A DNA stretch of 64,000 bases, taken from NCBI GenBank assembly GCA_018402525.1, contig JAGYIR010000017.1, forward strand, positions 1 to 64,000, read 5' to 3'. Below, piece after piece: positions 29,788-39,526 of this stretch (positions are counted from its first letter, which is position 1; each line of letters starts with the position of its first letter). This DNA is from Crocinitomicaceae bacterium (GTDB lineage: Bacteria; Bacteroidota; Bacteroidia; Flavobacteriales_D; Crocinitomicaceae). The position numbers and the translations under genes are program-made. The notes beneath the pieces were generated by a model, which saw only the letters and a program-made list of their open reading frames with translations, ran no database searches and had not been told where the DNA came from.

Positions 29788-30846
29788 CTAATAACTCCCC
29801 ATAAACTCATCGGGACACCTATACGTGCTTCTTCGTTTTTGTTTACGGTGCTTCCCTTTCATCACGTAACGGTTGTCGAAATTCATGATAAGGCTGAGCT
29901 CATGAGAACCAAAGGATGCTGAACGTAAGCGAGAAAGGGTGAAGTCTATACTATACGTCAAACGAACGCTTTTTTCGTCCTTTAGTGGCAATTGTGTTCC
30001 CAAAACAAAAATGAACGAATCATAGTTATGAAACGCCATGGTGTACGAACGATTTCTGAACCATACACCTACTGAAATAGGTTTTACCAACAGTGCCATT
30101 CCTGCACTGAACGTTTGAAATTGGTTTTGTCGCTCATAGATGACCGCTGGAGATAATATCAATTCTTCCACCAAGATTTCCGTTTTTAGGTGTCCCGTAT
30201 ACTTAATTGGCAAGTACTCAAATCCCAAAATAAACGCATCGGTTGGTTGATTCAAATGATGAATCCCAAAACCAATGGTGGTCATCATACGTCGGTAAGG
30301 CCCGCTTTTTTTACTTGTATGATTGAATCGAATGGCAGTTCCAGCACCAAAATCGGCGTACATGACATTGTTCGAGTTCGGTGGGATGAAATTAGAACTT
30401 CTCACCTCGCCTTGGACTTCGTGCAATTGATCGGAAAAGGTAAACTGTGACCAATCAACGTATTTATTGATGATTCCACCGGTCACACCCAATTGCCACA
30501 TGAAATTTTTCGTTTCAACAGCACGGTATGAGTACGACAAATATCCACCAACTGTTCTCAATAAACCTTCTCCAGCAACATCACTAAACCCCAATACGCC
30601 CAATCCAACCCTAGGAATCATTTCTGCTTCAAATCCCGCCGAATAGCTGTTAAACCTTCCTGGGATTGGCGCCCATAAGTTTCTTGCTTGTAAACGCACT
30701 GTGTATCCACCGTTCATTGCTGTTGTTGCAGGATTGTAGTACACGGGATTATTAAAGAACTGCGAGAAATTCGCGTCTTGCCCAAAGCTACTCAATGGTA
30801 ACATGATTAAAAATAAAAGACGATATGTTGTTTTTGCAATCCCCAT
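29788..30846 (-). CDS. PorP/SprF family type IX secretion-associated membrane protein
   Basis: A 352-residue outer-membrane protein with signal peptide (MGIAKTTYRLLFLIMLPLSSFG). The PorP/SprF hallmarks FSQFFNNPVYYNPATTAMNGG and RNLWAPIPG occur near the N-terminus, followed by alternating beta-strand segments. SprF-type proteins are needed for secretion or surface attachment of a partner adhesin encoded next door. The giant PKD protein gene ends 2 bases before this start, the standard arrangement. The C-terminal tail is basic (KGKHRKQKRR). Confidence 0.9.
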   Translation of the reverse strand: MGIAKTTYRLLFLIMLPLSSFGQDANFSQFFNNPVYYNPATTAMNGGYTVRLQARNLWAPIPGRFNSYSAGFEAEMIPRVGLGVLGFSDVAGEGLLRTVGGYLSYSYRAVETKNFMWQLGVTGGIINKYVDWSQFTFSDQLHEVQGEVRSSNFIPPNSNNVMYADFGAGTAIRFNHTSKKSGPYRRMMTTIGFGIHHLNQPTDAFILGFEYLPIKYTGHLKTEILVEELILSPAVIYERQNQFQTFSAGMALLVKPISVGVWFRNRSYTMAFHNYDSFIFVLGTQLPLKDEKSVRLTYSIDFTLSRLRSASFGSHELSLIMNFDNRYVMKGKHRKQKRRSTYRCPDEFMGSY

Positions 30847-30848
30847 AA

Positions 30849-33776
30849 TTATCGAATAACGGTTACCGTTCCAGATTTCTTAATTACATTCTCAGGGTAC
30901 TCCTTTCCTTCCCAAACGCTGTCGTCCAAAAATGAAGCAGTAACTTTCCAAACGTAGGCATCTTGTTGAACTGGAACTCCCATATAAGTTCCATCCCATG
31001 CTTCTGTCGGTCTTCCAGTTGCATCTATTGCCGTTGTTGACCAAATCAAATTTCCCCAATCATCGTAGATGAGTAGTTCGAATTCCTTCAAACCAACCCC
31101 GACTGGTACAAAGTGCGACACGTTAAAATCTGTGTGATTCGGATACATGGCATTTGGTAAATACAATCCTTTGTAGAAATCAACTTCAATTGGTTTCGAA
31201 ATGGTATCACTACAGCCAAAATCGTTGTAGGCAATTAAGGTAACATCGTAAAATCCATGCGTTCCGTAGTGATGGGTTGGATTGACCTGAGTACTTGAAT
31301 CTCCATCTCCCAAATCCCAAAAATAGGTGTCAGACGAAGAGGATAAATTCGTGAAATCAATGGTTCCTGTGTTCACATTTATTTCAATCACGTTCTCATA
31401 GTTAAAGTCAGCGATTGGTGTTGGGAAAATGGTTACGGGAACAGGAATTGTAAGCGTATCGTTGCATCCACCGTTCCCATAAGCAATCATTGTTACTGTG
31501 TAGTTCCCGGCATTTGGATAGGTATAATCGATGTTGTTACCAACAAGTGATTCTGAGTTTCCAAAATGCCATTCTACTGAATTAGCATTTAAACTTGTTG
31601 AATTAAACGACAGTGAATTACCTACGCACGTCTCAAAAAGTGGAATAGCATAATCTGCTTCGGCAAAATTGTGAAACGTTAGCTGCTGTTGCGCAACGTC
31701 TTCACAACCGTACTGATTAGTGACCGTCAGCGTAACCGTATAGTTTCCAGCCGCTGGATACGTGGTACTTGGATTCGTTAAAACAGATGTTTGTCCATTT
31801 CCAAAATCCCACTCATAACCAATGGCGCCTATACTTTGATTGATGAACGACGCCTGACCGTCTGGAATACAATTCAACGCTGAAGCCAAATCAAAGTCAG
31901 CAACAGGAAAAGGATGAGCGGTGACATTAGTCGCCATGGTATCTGCACAACCGTTGGCACCTTCCACTATCAATTGTATCGTATACGTTCCTGCTGTGGC
32001 ATATGTATGATTTGGATTCACTTGGTTCGATGAATTTCCATCACCAAAATCCCAATAATGGAAAACCGCATCCACACTCGTATTCGTCGTTTGCACAATC
32101 AACGGAATACATGCGTTGGTTGGATCAACAGTAAACTGAGCTGCAGGAGGAGGAACTACCGTTACGTCTTGCGTGAAACTAGCCACACAACCGAAAGCAG
32201 AACTAGTCCCAGTCAAAGTTACTGTGTACGTTCCTGGTAATGCATACGCATGAGAAGGGTTGACAAGGTTCGTTGTATTTCCATCGCCAAAATCCCACTC
32301 TACACCTGTGATACCTGTCGATTGATTGGTAAAGTCGAAAGTCTCAAATACACATACCGAATTAGGAGTTGAAGTGAACGACATATCGGGGTAAGGATGA
32401 ACGGTGATTGAAACAGTTGTGGTGTCAAACCCACAGCCATCATTCGCAAAGAGCGAAACATTGTATGTTCCAGGATTGACAAACGTATGAGTCGGACTGT
32501 ACACATTCGAGAAGTTTCCATCGTCAAAATCCCAACTGTAACTCGTTCCACCCAATGTATACTGCGTAAAATCGACCGTGACAGGAGCGCAACCCTCGAT
32601 AGTACTCGTATTGAAAAATGCATCAACATCATTCGGTAGAGCGGTGACTGTATATTCCGTTGTGTCGCTTCCACAACCGTTCGTTGCAATTAATTGAATG
32701 GTATAATCGGTTGGTGTTTGTCCTGTTGTATAGGTGTGTTGAAACAGTGTATCGCTAATTGTCGATGTCGTTCCGTCGCCAAAATCCCATTGATAGGATT
32801 CAGGATATCCAATACTCGCATTGGCAATGGTGACGTCCCACGGCGTACAACCACTGTTAAAATCCGTTCCAATTATCGCTGTTGGACTTGGTAACACAAT
32901 AATCGTATCAATATGCGTGTCCGTTCCGCAGTAGTTTGAAACTTCCAATACGATGATGTAATTGGTATCGGTGTACACCGCTTGATTGTAGATAACATCT
33001 ACTGGGTTTTCATCCGACGAAGATGTTCCATCGCCAAAATCCCACTGAAAAGTCGTTGCTATACCTGTTGAATTGTTCGTAAAACTCGCTGTAAGCGGAC
33101 CACATGCTGTGTCAGGTGTCACGGAAAACTGAGCAACCGGAAAATCTAAAACGTTCACCGTAGTTGTAACAGAATCGACGCAACCATTTATGGTCGTTAC
33201 GACCAAAGTGATATCAAACACTCCTGTCGAAGTATAGGTGTGGCTTGGAGCAAATTGATTGGAGGTATTTCCATCACCAAAATTCCAATCGTTCTGAGCC
33301 GCCAATGTGCTATTGTTGGTAAAATCCACTACAGTGTTGATGCAAATAATTGGATCAACAGTAAAATCGACCACAGGCAATGGATTCACCGTCACTTCCA
33401 AATCATCCTGATTCACACACGAAGTAATTGGATCTGTAATAGTGTAAGTAATGGTATGATTTCCAACCGTGGCTACAACAGGATCAAACGTCCCTTGGTT
33501 CACATCAACAATTCCATTTCCAGACCAAACTCCGCCTAAAGGATTTCCAGCGAGATCAAATGCCCCTTCAGAAATACACAAGACCTCATCCAATCCAGCA
33601 TCTACCAAGGGCAAATCATACACCGTAAACTCCATGGTGTCTCGTGTCAAACAATTTCCAACTCCAGTAGTGTACACCAATTCAAAAACTCCGCTCGTTG
33701 ACGGTGTAAACGTTCCTCCAACCGCAACGAAACTTCCTGTCCATTCTCCACCAGCTGGTGCTCCATTCAAATTCAC
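30849..33776 (-). CDS. C-terminal part of giant PKD-repeat surface protein with T9SS type B sorting domain, downstream of an in-frame stop
   Basis: This is the continuation, in the same frame, of the gene starting at 37892, separated only by the TGA at 33810-33812. From the first possible start (GTG, 33776) it has 975 residues. It carries roughly ten PKD-like beta modules, each with a WDFGDG or similar core and a YxxPGxYTVTL strand, then a gliding-motility C-terminal domain (LPNAMYPNHTDFN, YDDWGNLIW, WDGTYMGVPVQQDAYVWKV). Without the stop the two parts form one 2347-codon gene. This half has no signal peptide, so it could not be exported alone. Confidence 0.85.
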   Translation of the reverse strand: MNLNGAPAGGEWTGSFVAVGGTFTPSTSGVFELVYTTGVGNCLTRDTMEFTVYDLPLVDAGLDEVLCISEGAFDLAGNPLGGVWSGNGIVDVNQGTFDPVVATVGNHTITYTITDPITSCVNQDDLEVTVNPLPVVDFTVDPIICINTVVDFTNNSTLAAQNDWNFGDGNTSNQFAPSHTYTSTGVFDITLVVTTINGCVDSVTTTVNVLDFPVAQFSVTPDTACGPLTASFTNNSTGIATTFQWDFGDGTSSSDENPVDVIYNQAVYTDTNYIIVLEVSNYCGTDTHIDTIIVLPSPTAIIGTDFNSGCTPWDVTIANASIGYPESYQWDFGDGTTSTISDTLFQHTYTTGQTPTDYTIQLIATNGCGSDTTEYTVTALPNDVDAFFNTSTIEGCAPVTVDFTQYTLGGTSYSWDFDDGNFSNVYSPTHTFVNPGTYNVSLFANDGCGFDTTTVSITVHPYPDMSFTSTPNSVCVFETFDFTNQSTGITGVEWDFGDGNTTNLVNPSHAYALPGTYTVTLTGTSSAFGCVASFTQDVTVVPPPAAQFTVDPTNACIPLIVQTTNTSVDAVFHYWDFGDGNSSNQVNPNHTYATAGTYTIQLIVEGANGCADTMATNVTAHPFPVADFDLASALNCIPDGQASFINQSIGAIGYEWDFGNGQTSVLTNPSTTYPAAGNYTVTLTVTNQYGCEDVAQQQLTFHNFAEADYAIPLFETCVGNSLSFNSTSLNANSVEWHFGNSESLVGNNIDYTYPNAGNYTVTMIAYGNGGCNDTLTIPVPVTIFPTPIADFNYENVIEINVNTGTIDFTNLSSSSDTYFWDLGDGDSSTQVNPTHHYGTHGFYDVTLIAYNDFGCSDTISKPIEVDFYKGLYLPNAMYPNHTDFNVSHFVPVGVGLKEFELLIYDDWGNLIWSTTAIDATGRPTEAWDGTYMGVPVQQDAYVWKVTASFLDDSVWEGKEYPENVIKKSGTVTVIR

Positions 33777-33809
33777 AGGCGCGCTTCCGATACATGCTTC
33801 AAGATCTGG

Positions 33810-36800
33810 TCATGCATCAGAAGGCGTTGGATCAAGTACAGTAACAATGCGCGAACTTGAATCAACACAACCGGTACCCAATGTTACTGTATACGTCACT
33901 GTAAAATCTCCAATTCCTGCAGGTGTGAACTCACCTGTGGGTGAAACATTCGGTCCGTTCCAAACACCACCTGCTGGCGTTGCGCCCAATTGCACAGGTG
34001 CTGGTAAATTACAAATCGTTGTGTCAGGTCCCGCATCGACAACAGGCAAAGGATTCACCGCTACAGTACTTATTGCATCCGAAGAGCATCCTTGCGCCGT
34101 TGTTCCGGTAACGGTATACAAAGTTGTCGTTGTTGGATTTGCAATTGGGTCTTCACAATCAATACAAGATAAATCCGTTGGTGGCAACCAATCATAACTT
34201 CCTCCTACTCCTGCACCCGAAACATTCAATTGAACATCTTGTCCAAAACAAATCGTTGCATCATTGGTGATAATCACAGGTTGTGGGTTGACAATAATAT
34301 CAGTAGTTACAATCGTTTCACACGTTCCACTACCCAATGTATACGTCAAACTGTGTGTTCCCAATCCTGCAGTTGCTGGGTTAAAATTTGGGTTCGTTAC
34401 TCCTGTTCCAGACCAAATTCCTCCTACAGGGTTTGGATTAAAAATCGTCGTCAGATCTGTTGATCCAGCAGAAATACAAATAGAATCCAAAGGACTTACC
34501 GTTGGTGTAATTGCAGGATTCACATTCACTTCCATCATGTCTGAAGCAAAACAACCTGTTCCTAAATCTGTGTAATCGTAAACCAATGTCGCTGTTTCCG
34601 TGCCGTTTGGTGTGAAGACTCCACCTGCTGTAACGTTTGGTGATCCCGACCATGCTCCACCAGCGGGGGTTCCACTCAAATTCACAGGCACTGGTTGATC
34701 GCATAAATCCAAATCTGGTCCTGCTTCTACAGTTGGTAACGGATTCACCGTAACCGTGCTCGTAGCATCTGAAGAGCAACCTTGTGCCGTTGTCCCGGTG
34801 ATTGTATAAACTGTTGTCGCTGCTGGATTAGCAATCGGATCATCACAATCTGTACAGGTTAAATCCGTTGCAGGAAGCCAATCATACGTTCCTCCAACGC
34901 CTGCGCCTGAAACATTCAGTTGAACACCATCCCCAAAGCAGATCGTCGCATCATTTGTTACGATGACTGGTTGAGGATTCACAGTGATTTCTGTTGTTAC
35001 AGGAGATTCACATGTTCCTGTTCCGAGCGTGTATGTCAATGTGTGTGTTCCGATTCCTGCTGTTGCAGGGTCAAAATTTGGATTCGTTACACCTGGCCCG
35101 GTCCAAGTACCCCCAGCAGGATTAGGATTGAAAATAGTTGATAAATCAGTTGCTGGATTTCCTATACAAATAGAATCTAAGGACCCAACCGTTGGAATGG
35201 TGACTGGGTCGACGACGACATCCATGATGTCAGAATCAGAGCAACCGGTGACTGGATCAGTGTAAGAATACGTCAATGTAGACGATTCAATACCATTTGG
35301 AGTGAAAGTCCCTCCTACCGTCACATTTGGAGAGCCAGACCAAGTTCCTCCAGCTGGAGTTCCGTTCAAATTGACGGGAATGGGTTGATCGCACAATGTT
35401 AAATCAGGCCCCGCTTCTACAATAGGTAGTGGATTAACTGTAACTGTACTCGTCGTCGTGTTCACGCACCCTTCGGCAGACGTCCCCGTGATAGTATAAA
35501 CAGTAGTAATTGGTGGATTGGCAATTGGATCCTCACAATCCGAACACGAAAGATCAGTGATGGGTGACCAATCATAGCTTGCTCCTACGCCTGCACCCGA
35601 AACGTTCAATTGTACATTTTCTCCAAAACAAATCGTTGGTGAATTGACAACTAACACTGGTATTGGATGCACCGTAACAACTACTGTATCGGTTGTAAAA
35701 CAGTCGACTGAAGTAGATGCTGTTACTATATACACGTGATCCACAGGTGCTCCTGTCGCATTCGTTAAGGTTACGGTTGGATTTGATACCGCAGCATTGC
35801 TCAATCCTGTCGCTGGAGTCCATGAATACGTTACACCTACAACAGGCGCTGCACCCAGTCCAGCAGTTTCACCCGAACAAAAGCTAACATCAGGTCCAGC
35901 ATCTGCAACTGGTGGCGGAAAAACGGTAATTGGTGTACTCGCGTTTGTCGTCCCACAGATATTGGTCACCGAAAAGTCGACAGTATAACTTCCCTCATTT
36001 TCATACAAAACGCTTCCCGGATCAAGTTGGTTTGAATTGATTGGATCACCTCCATTAAACGTCCATGCATAGCTATCCGCAGGAGCGTAGCAATCGTTTA
36101 CTGTTGCCACGGGAGTTACACTTGTTTCTTCGCAAATATCAGGAAGTGCGATCAAAACAACTTCTGGCGGTCCTTGACCCAATACTATTTGCTCATGAAA
36201 AAACGTTCCGCACGAATTGGTGAGATTTAAACGCACATTATACTCCCCTGGATTATTGAACGAAAAAGAAGGATTTTCACTTGTATTATTTGATCCTGGT
36301 TCAAAATTCCAGTTGCCAATTCCGGGCAAACAAGCACTCTGAATAAAAGTCACATCCCAAAGCGTATCAACAAGGCATGTGTTCAACATAGACGACAAAT
36401 TTGTTGTCGCAGCTACAAATGGAACACAAGCAGTATCTGGTGTTAGTGAAAAATCGGGAAGTGGTGGTTCTTCGATGCAGACCACTTCCGTGTGTTGGGA
36501 TGTAGAGCAATTATTCGTTGCATTTAAAGTAATGGTATATGTCCCTGGGCTCGAATACACATGCGAAACATCCGCTAATGTAAACGTTGTTTGTGTCGTT
36601 CCATCCCCAAAATCCCATTCGAATAATGTCGTTGTAGCACACACTGAATTAAATCCGAGAGCAGACAAATTTGCAAACGTTACTGGTGTATTCACACAGT
36701 AGTTCGGCTGTGGCAATTCAAACTCTGCTTGCGGTCCGGTATAAACCCTAATTGGAGAAATACTTGCAATCGAAATGTCACATTCATTCTCAGCTTGAAT

Positions 36801-37892
36801 ATTAAACGTAAATGCATTTCCTGGTTGACCGCAGGATGACTCCGTATAGGTGTGACAAATAACTGCCGGTGGAGGATGCGCAAATTGCTGAGTAGGTGAG
36901 CCGTCACCGTAATCAACGATATAAATTGTAGACGGGTGATTGCCAGCATAACTGCTCAATGGAAAACATAACTCAATCGGTCCACAACCTGTCGTTGCAC
37001 CAGGATTCGCTGCCCCGATGGCTGGGTTCGTAATGTTTGAAACTAAATAATGTGTTGTATCAGCACAACCGTTGGCTCCAGTAATGATGTAGTACATGTC
37101 AAAAATATCACTTGTCGTGTATAGATGCGATGTTCCGCCAGATGGAGGTGCTCCACTCACGAAATTTGGAGAACCGTCTCCCCATACAATCACATGGTTT
37201 ACACCAGATACTGGTGAATTATCATACACCGTCAAATCAAAATCACTTCCATCACAATTCCTAAAATCTGCAATAGGATCAATTAAAACTGGCTCTGGTA
37301 TTTGATTGATAGAAGCCATTTGAGAAATTGCATCTTGACAGCCAAAGCTGTTTGTGACAGTCAGCGTGACATTAAAATTTTGCGATCCTGTTCCAGGCGC
37401 AATAAACTCGTGAGAAGGATTAGTGTTGGCAGAAGTGTTCTGACCTCCAGAAGCTGGGTTACCAAAATTCCACGAATAGGTTAAACCCGACCCTGTGGAA
37501 GTTGAGCTAAACTGTACGGGTGTATTTGCACAAATATTATTTGGTAAAAAGTTAAACCCAGCAACAGGGTCTGGAGCAATGGTAACAGTAATGTTTTCTG
37601 AAGTCGAACAACCATCATCATCTGTAATTGTCAACGTATAAACGGTTGTTGTAAGCAGTGTAGCTGCTGGATTCGGACATGTGGTGCATGAAAGTCCTAC
37701 AGCGGGAGACCAATCGTAAATAATAGGACCGTTTCCATTCACCACAACAGTTGTGCTCAAATCAAGAGAACTTCCACCACAAATCGTCGTGTCACCAATA
37801 GAAAATATTGAGCATTGCGCAACAGCTTGTATGCTTGTAAGCACAAACAGCAGAATGCAAAAAAGGCGAATAGTCAGTACAGTAGTTTTCAT
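33810..37892 (-). CDS. N-terminal part of giant PKD-repeat surface protein (ends at an in-frame TGA)
   Basis: 1360 residues with signal peptide (MKTTVLTIRLFCILLFVLTS). The first half has PKD-like modules (YSWNFGNP, FEWDFGDGTTQ) and Ig-like segments. The second half is built from a 690-base tandem repeat encoding ICFGxxVQLNVSGAGVG, NPLPxVxAGPD and TPAGGxWxG blocks. The frame stops at TGA (33810-33812) exactly where a glycine codon is expected in the recurring AGPDL block (here DA-stop-PDLEACIG), so a single GGA-to-TGA change explains it. Without the downstream half the product would lack its T9SS signal. It is a probable adhesin partnered with the adjacent PorP. Confidence 0.85.
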   Translation of the reverse strand: MKTTVLTIRLFCILLFVLTSIQAVAQCSIFSIGDTTICGGSSLDLSTTVVVNGNGPIIYDWSPAVGLSCTTCPNPAATLLTTTVYTLTITDDDGCSTSENITVTIAPDPVAGFNFLPNNICANTPVQFSSTSTGSGLTYSWNFGNPASGGQNTSANTNPSHEFIAPGTGSQNFNVTLTVTNSFGCQDAISQMASINQIPEPVLIDPIADFRNCDGSDFDLTVYDNSPVSGVNHVIVWGDGSPNFVSGAPPSGGTSHLYTTSDIFDMYYIITGANGCADTTHYLVSNITNPAIGAANPGATTGCGPIELCFPLSSYAGNHPSTIYIVDYGDGSPTQQFAHPPPAVICHTYTESSCGQPGNAFTFNIQAENECDISIASISPIRVYTGPQAEFELPQPNYCVNTPVTFANLSALGFNSVCATTTLFEWDFGDGTTQTTFTLADVSHVYSSPGTYTITLNATNNCSTSQHTEVVCIEEPPLPDFSLTPDTACVPFVAATTNLSSMLNTCLVDTLWDVTFIQSACLPGIGNWNFEPGSNNTSENPSFSFNNPGEYNVRLNLTNSCGTFFHEQIVLGQGPPEVVLIALPDICEETSVTPVATVNDCYAPADSYAWTFNGGDPINSNQLDPGSVLYENEGSYTVDFSVTNICGTTNASTPITVFPPPVADAGPDVSFCSGETAGLGAAPVVGVTYSWTPATGLSNAAVSNPTVTLTNATGAPVDHVYIVTASTSVDCFTTDTVVVTVHPIPVLVVNSPTICFGENVQLNVSGAGVGASYDWSPITDLSCSDCEDPIANPPITTVYTITGTSAEGCVNTTTSTVTVNPLPIVEAGPDLTLCDQPIPVNLNGTPAGGTWSGSPNVTVGGTFTPNGIESSTLTYSYTDPVTGCSDSDIMDVVVDPVTIPTVGSLDSICIGNPATDLSTIFNPNPAGGTWTGPGVTNPNFDPATAGIGTHTLTYTLGTGTCESPVTTEITVNPQPVIVTNDATICFGDGVQLNVSGAGVGGTYDWLPATDLTCTDCDDPIANPAATTVYTITGTTAQGCSSDATSTVTVNPLPTVEAGPDLDLCDQPVPVNLSGTPAGGAWSGSPNVTAGGVFTPNGTETATLVYDYTDLGTGCFASDMMEVNVNPAITPTVSPLDSICISAGSTDLTTIFNPNPVGGIWSGTGVTNPNFNPATAGLGTHSLTYTLGSGTCETIVTTDIIVNPQPVIITNDATICFGQDVQLNVSGAGVGGSYDWLPPTDLSCIDCEDPIANPTTTTLYTVTGTTAQGCSSDAISTVAVNPLPVVDAGPDTTICNLPAPVQLGATPAGGVWNGPNVSPTGEFTPAGIGDFTVTYTVTLGTGCVDSSSRIVTVLDPTPSDA
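33850..35660 (-). repeat. 690-base tandem repeats in the giant adhesin gene
   Basis: The landmark ATCATAnCTT-type sequence recurs at 35571, 34881 and 34191, exactly 690 bases apart. Two full units (about 34971-35660 and 34281-34970) and one partial unit (about 33850-34280) encode about 230 residues each, and the protein sequences are highly similar. Such repeats favour copy-number change and mis-assembly. Confidence 0.85.
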
Positions 37893-37964
37893 TAATAGTA
37901 CTTAGGAATGTAAAATTAAGTGAAAATACCTTCTTATCCTAAAAAACCAGGTACGTCAAATGCC

Positions 37965-38513
37965 CTATTTTTTTGTCCATTTCTTCTCAATCCGCTTACC
38001 GACCTTGTTTCTAAAGCGTTTTAAAACAGTTTCTCGGTCACTGATGTTACCGCATTTTACGATATCACTATGTACCATTTGACCATTTCTAAAAAACTTA
38101 AACTCAAAGCTAATAGAAGTAATATCAGGCTGATACAGATCAAAAAGATTTCCAAGACTCAAAGCTTTTGACAAATCATCACTCGATGTAGTCGGTTTGA
38201 ACTTTCGATCGTACCCACGAACACTCACCAAAACATACGTATCAATACCCTTAGACGAGAGCACCTGTTGCATGGAGTCAGTAGCCAACAATTGTGCATC
38301 TGCACCCATTTTCATAATATTCAACGCTGGAATGGTTTTCACACCACGCGAGGTGAGCATTTCAGTAAGGTTAATTTCAAGTGAATACCTGTCCTCTGGA
38401 TTGTCAAGTTGACCTATCACGATGGCATTTGTAAGCGCTAGTTTTGCTTTTTTCTGTGCCGTTGCCGATACTGATATAAGCACAGTAAGCAAAATAAGAA
38501 TAGATTTTTTCAT
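37965..38513 (-). CDS. putative exported protein of unknown function
   Basis: 182 residues starting MKKSILILLTVLISVSATAQ, a clear signal peptide. The mature part alternates strands and helices (LALTNAIVIGQLDNPEDRY; DTYVLVSVRGYD) and ends in a basic segment (RIEKKWTKK). I recognise no family. The frame is open to 38627, but this ATG restores the signal peptide and lies 2 bases after the metF stop, which suggests coupling with metF. Confidence 0.7.
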   Translation of the reverse strand: MKKSILILLTVLISVSATAQKKAKLALTNAIVIGQLDNPEDRYSLEINLTEMLTSRGVKTIPALNIMKMGADAQLLATDSMQQVLSSKGIDTYVLVSVRGYDRKFKPTTSSDDLSKALSLGNLFDLYQPDITSISFEFKFFRNGQMVHSDIVKCGNISDRETVLKRFRNKVGKRIEKKWTKK

Positions 38514-38515
38514 AT

Positions 38516-39466
38516 TTAAAATATTTCTTTGGCTATCGCCTTTACGCATTCCGAATTTGACATAGTATAGTAATGAATGCATGGTGCGCCCGCTTCTTTT
38601 AATTCCTTCGATTGTTGAATTCCCCATTCAATTCCTATGTTTTTAACATCATCATTTGTCTTGCATTTAAGCAACTCTTTTGAAAGTGCTTCAGGGTAAT
38701 CGATGTGGAAAAATTTCGGCAAAAAGGAAATGTGATTCAACGATTTTATAGGCTTCAAGCCCGGAATGATTGGAACGGTAATTCCTACAGCGCGGCACGC
38801 ATCAACAAAAGCAAAATACTTTTCATTATCGAAAAACATCTGTGTGACGATGTACTCTGCGCCAGCATCAACTTTCGCTTTCAAGTATTCCAAATCGGTG
38901 CTTAAATTCATCGCTTCGAAGTGCTTTTCAGGGTAACCTGCAGCTCCGATACAGAAATCTGTCGGCTCTAGTTTGATGTCATCGATCAAATAGTTTCCCT
39001 TGTTCATTTCAGCAATTTGGTCGATCAACTGCACGGCATACTGATGTCCCTCAGGATGTGGGCGAAAGTTTGATTCCGTCTTAATTGAATCGCCACGCAA
39101 TGCTAATACATTGTCAATTCCCAAAAACTGCAAATCGATCAACGCGTTTTCTGTCTCTTCTCGGTTAAACCCTCCGCAAATCAAATGAGGTACAGCATCG
39201 ACGTCGTACTTGTTCATAATTGCAGCACAAATTCCAACCGTACCTGGTCGTTTTCTGATTGCTATTTTTTCGAGCAAGCCGTTTTCTCTTTCTTTGTAAA
39301 CGAACTCTTCACGGTGGTAGGTAACATTCACAAACTTTGGTTTGAATTCCATTAATGGATCAATTCCATCATAGATGGACTGAATGCTCTTTCCCTTTAA
39401 CGGAGGTAAAATCTCAAAAGAAAATAAAGTCTCCTTAGCGTTTTTTATGTGGTCTGTAACTTTCAT
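38516..39466 (-). CDS. metF: methylenetetrahydrofolate reductase
   Basis: Reduces 5,10-methylene-THF to 5-methyl-THF for methionine synthesis, using FAD. It has 316 residues, typical of the bacterial enzyme. Recognisable parts are LFSFEILPPLKG (about residues 15-26, with the catalytic glutamate), FVNVTYHREE, ALRGDS, IGAAGYPEKH and TQMFFDNEKYF. A good promoter candidate with an inverted repeat lies just upstream. Confidence 0.95.
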   Translation of the reverse strand: MKVTDHIKNAKETLFSFEILPPLKGKSIQSIYDGIDPLMEFKPKFVNVTYHREEFVYKERENGLLEKIAIRKRPGTVGICAAIMNKYDVDAVPHLICGGFNREETENALIDLQFLGIDNVLALRGDSIKTESNFRPHPEGHQYAVQLIDQIAEMNKGNYLIDDIKLEPTDFCIGAAGYPEKHFEAMNLSTDLEYLKAKVDAGAEYIVTQMFFDNEKYFAFVDACRAVGITVPIIPGLKPIKSLNHISFLPKFFHIDYPEALSKELLKCKTNDDVKNIGIEWGIQQSKELKEAGAPCIHYYTMSNSECVKAIAKEIF

Positions 39467-39486
39467 TTTAAGTATTGAATCGACTG

Positions 39487-39515
39487 CAAAGATACCATAA
39501 TTGGTATTTCACCAA
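39487..39515 (-). promoter_or_regulatory. metF promoter with overlapping palindrome
   Basis: On the minus strand TATCTTTG (39494-39487) fits the TAnnTTTG -7 consensus and TTG (39515-39513) lies 18 bases upstream as a -33 element. The perfect inverted repeat ATACCA-N4-TGGTAT (39492-39507) sits between them and touches the -7 box, where a repressor could bind. The metF ATG is 20 bases downstream. Confidence 0.5.
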
Positions 39516-39526
39516 GGGTTTTTTCG

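Noticed and set aside
33810-33812. TGA read as glycine (recoded genetic code as in SR1/Gracilibacteria)
   Set aside because: Many genes here end in TGA with normal-length products (for example mreC and dCMP deaminase), and no other internal TGA occurs inside conserved genes, so a single point change is simpler.
33469-34197. 242-codon open frame on the plus strand inside the adhesin gene
   Set aside because: It is an antisense shadow of the repetitive, Thr/Pro/Gly-rich coding sequence; its translation is low-complexity and resembles no protein.
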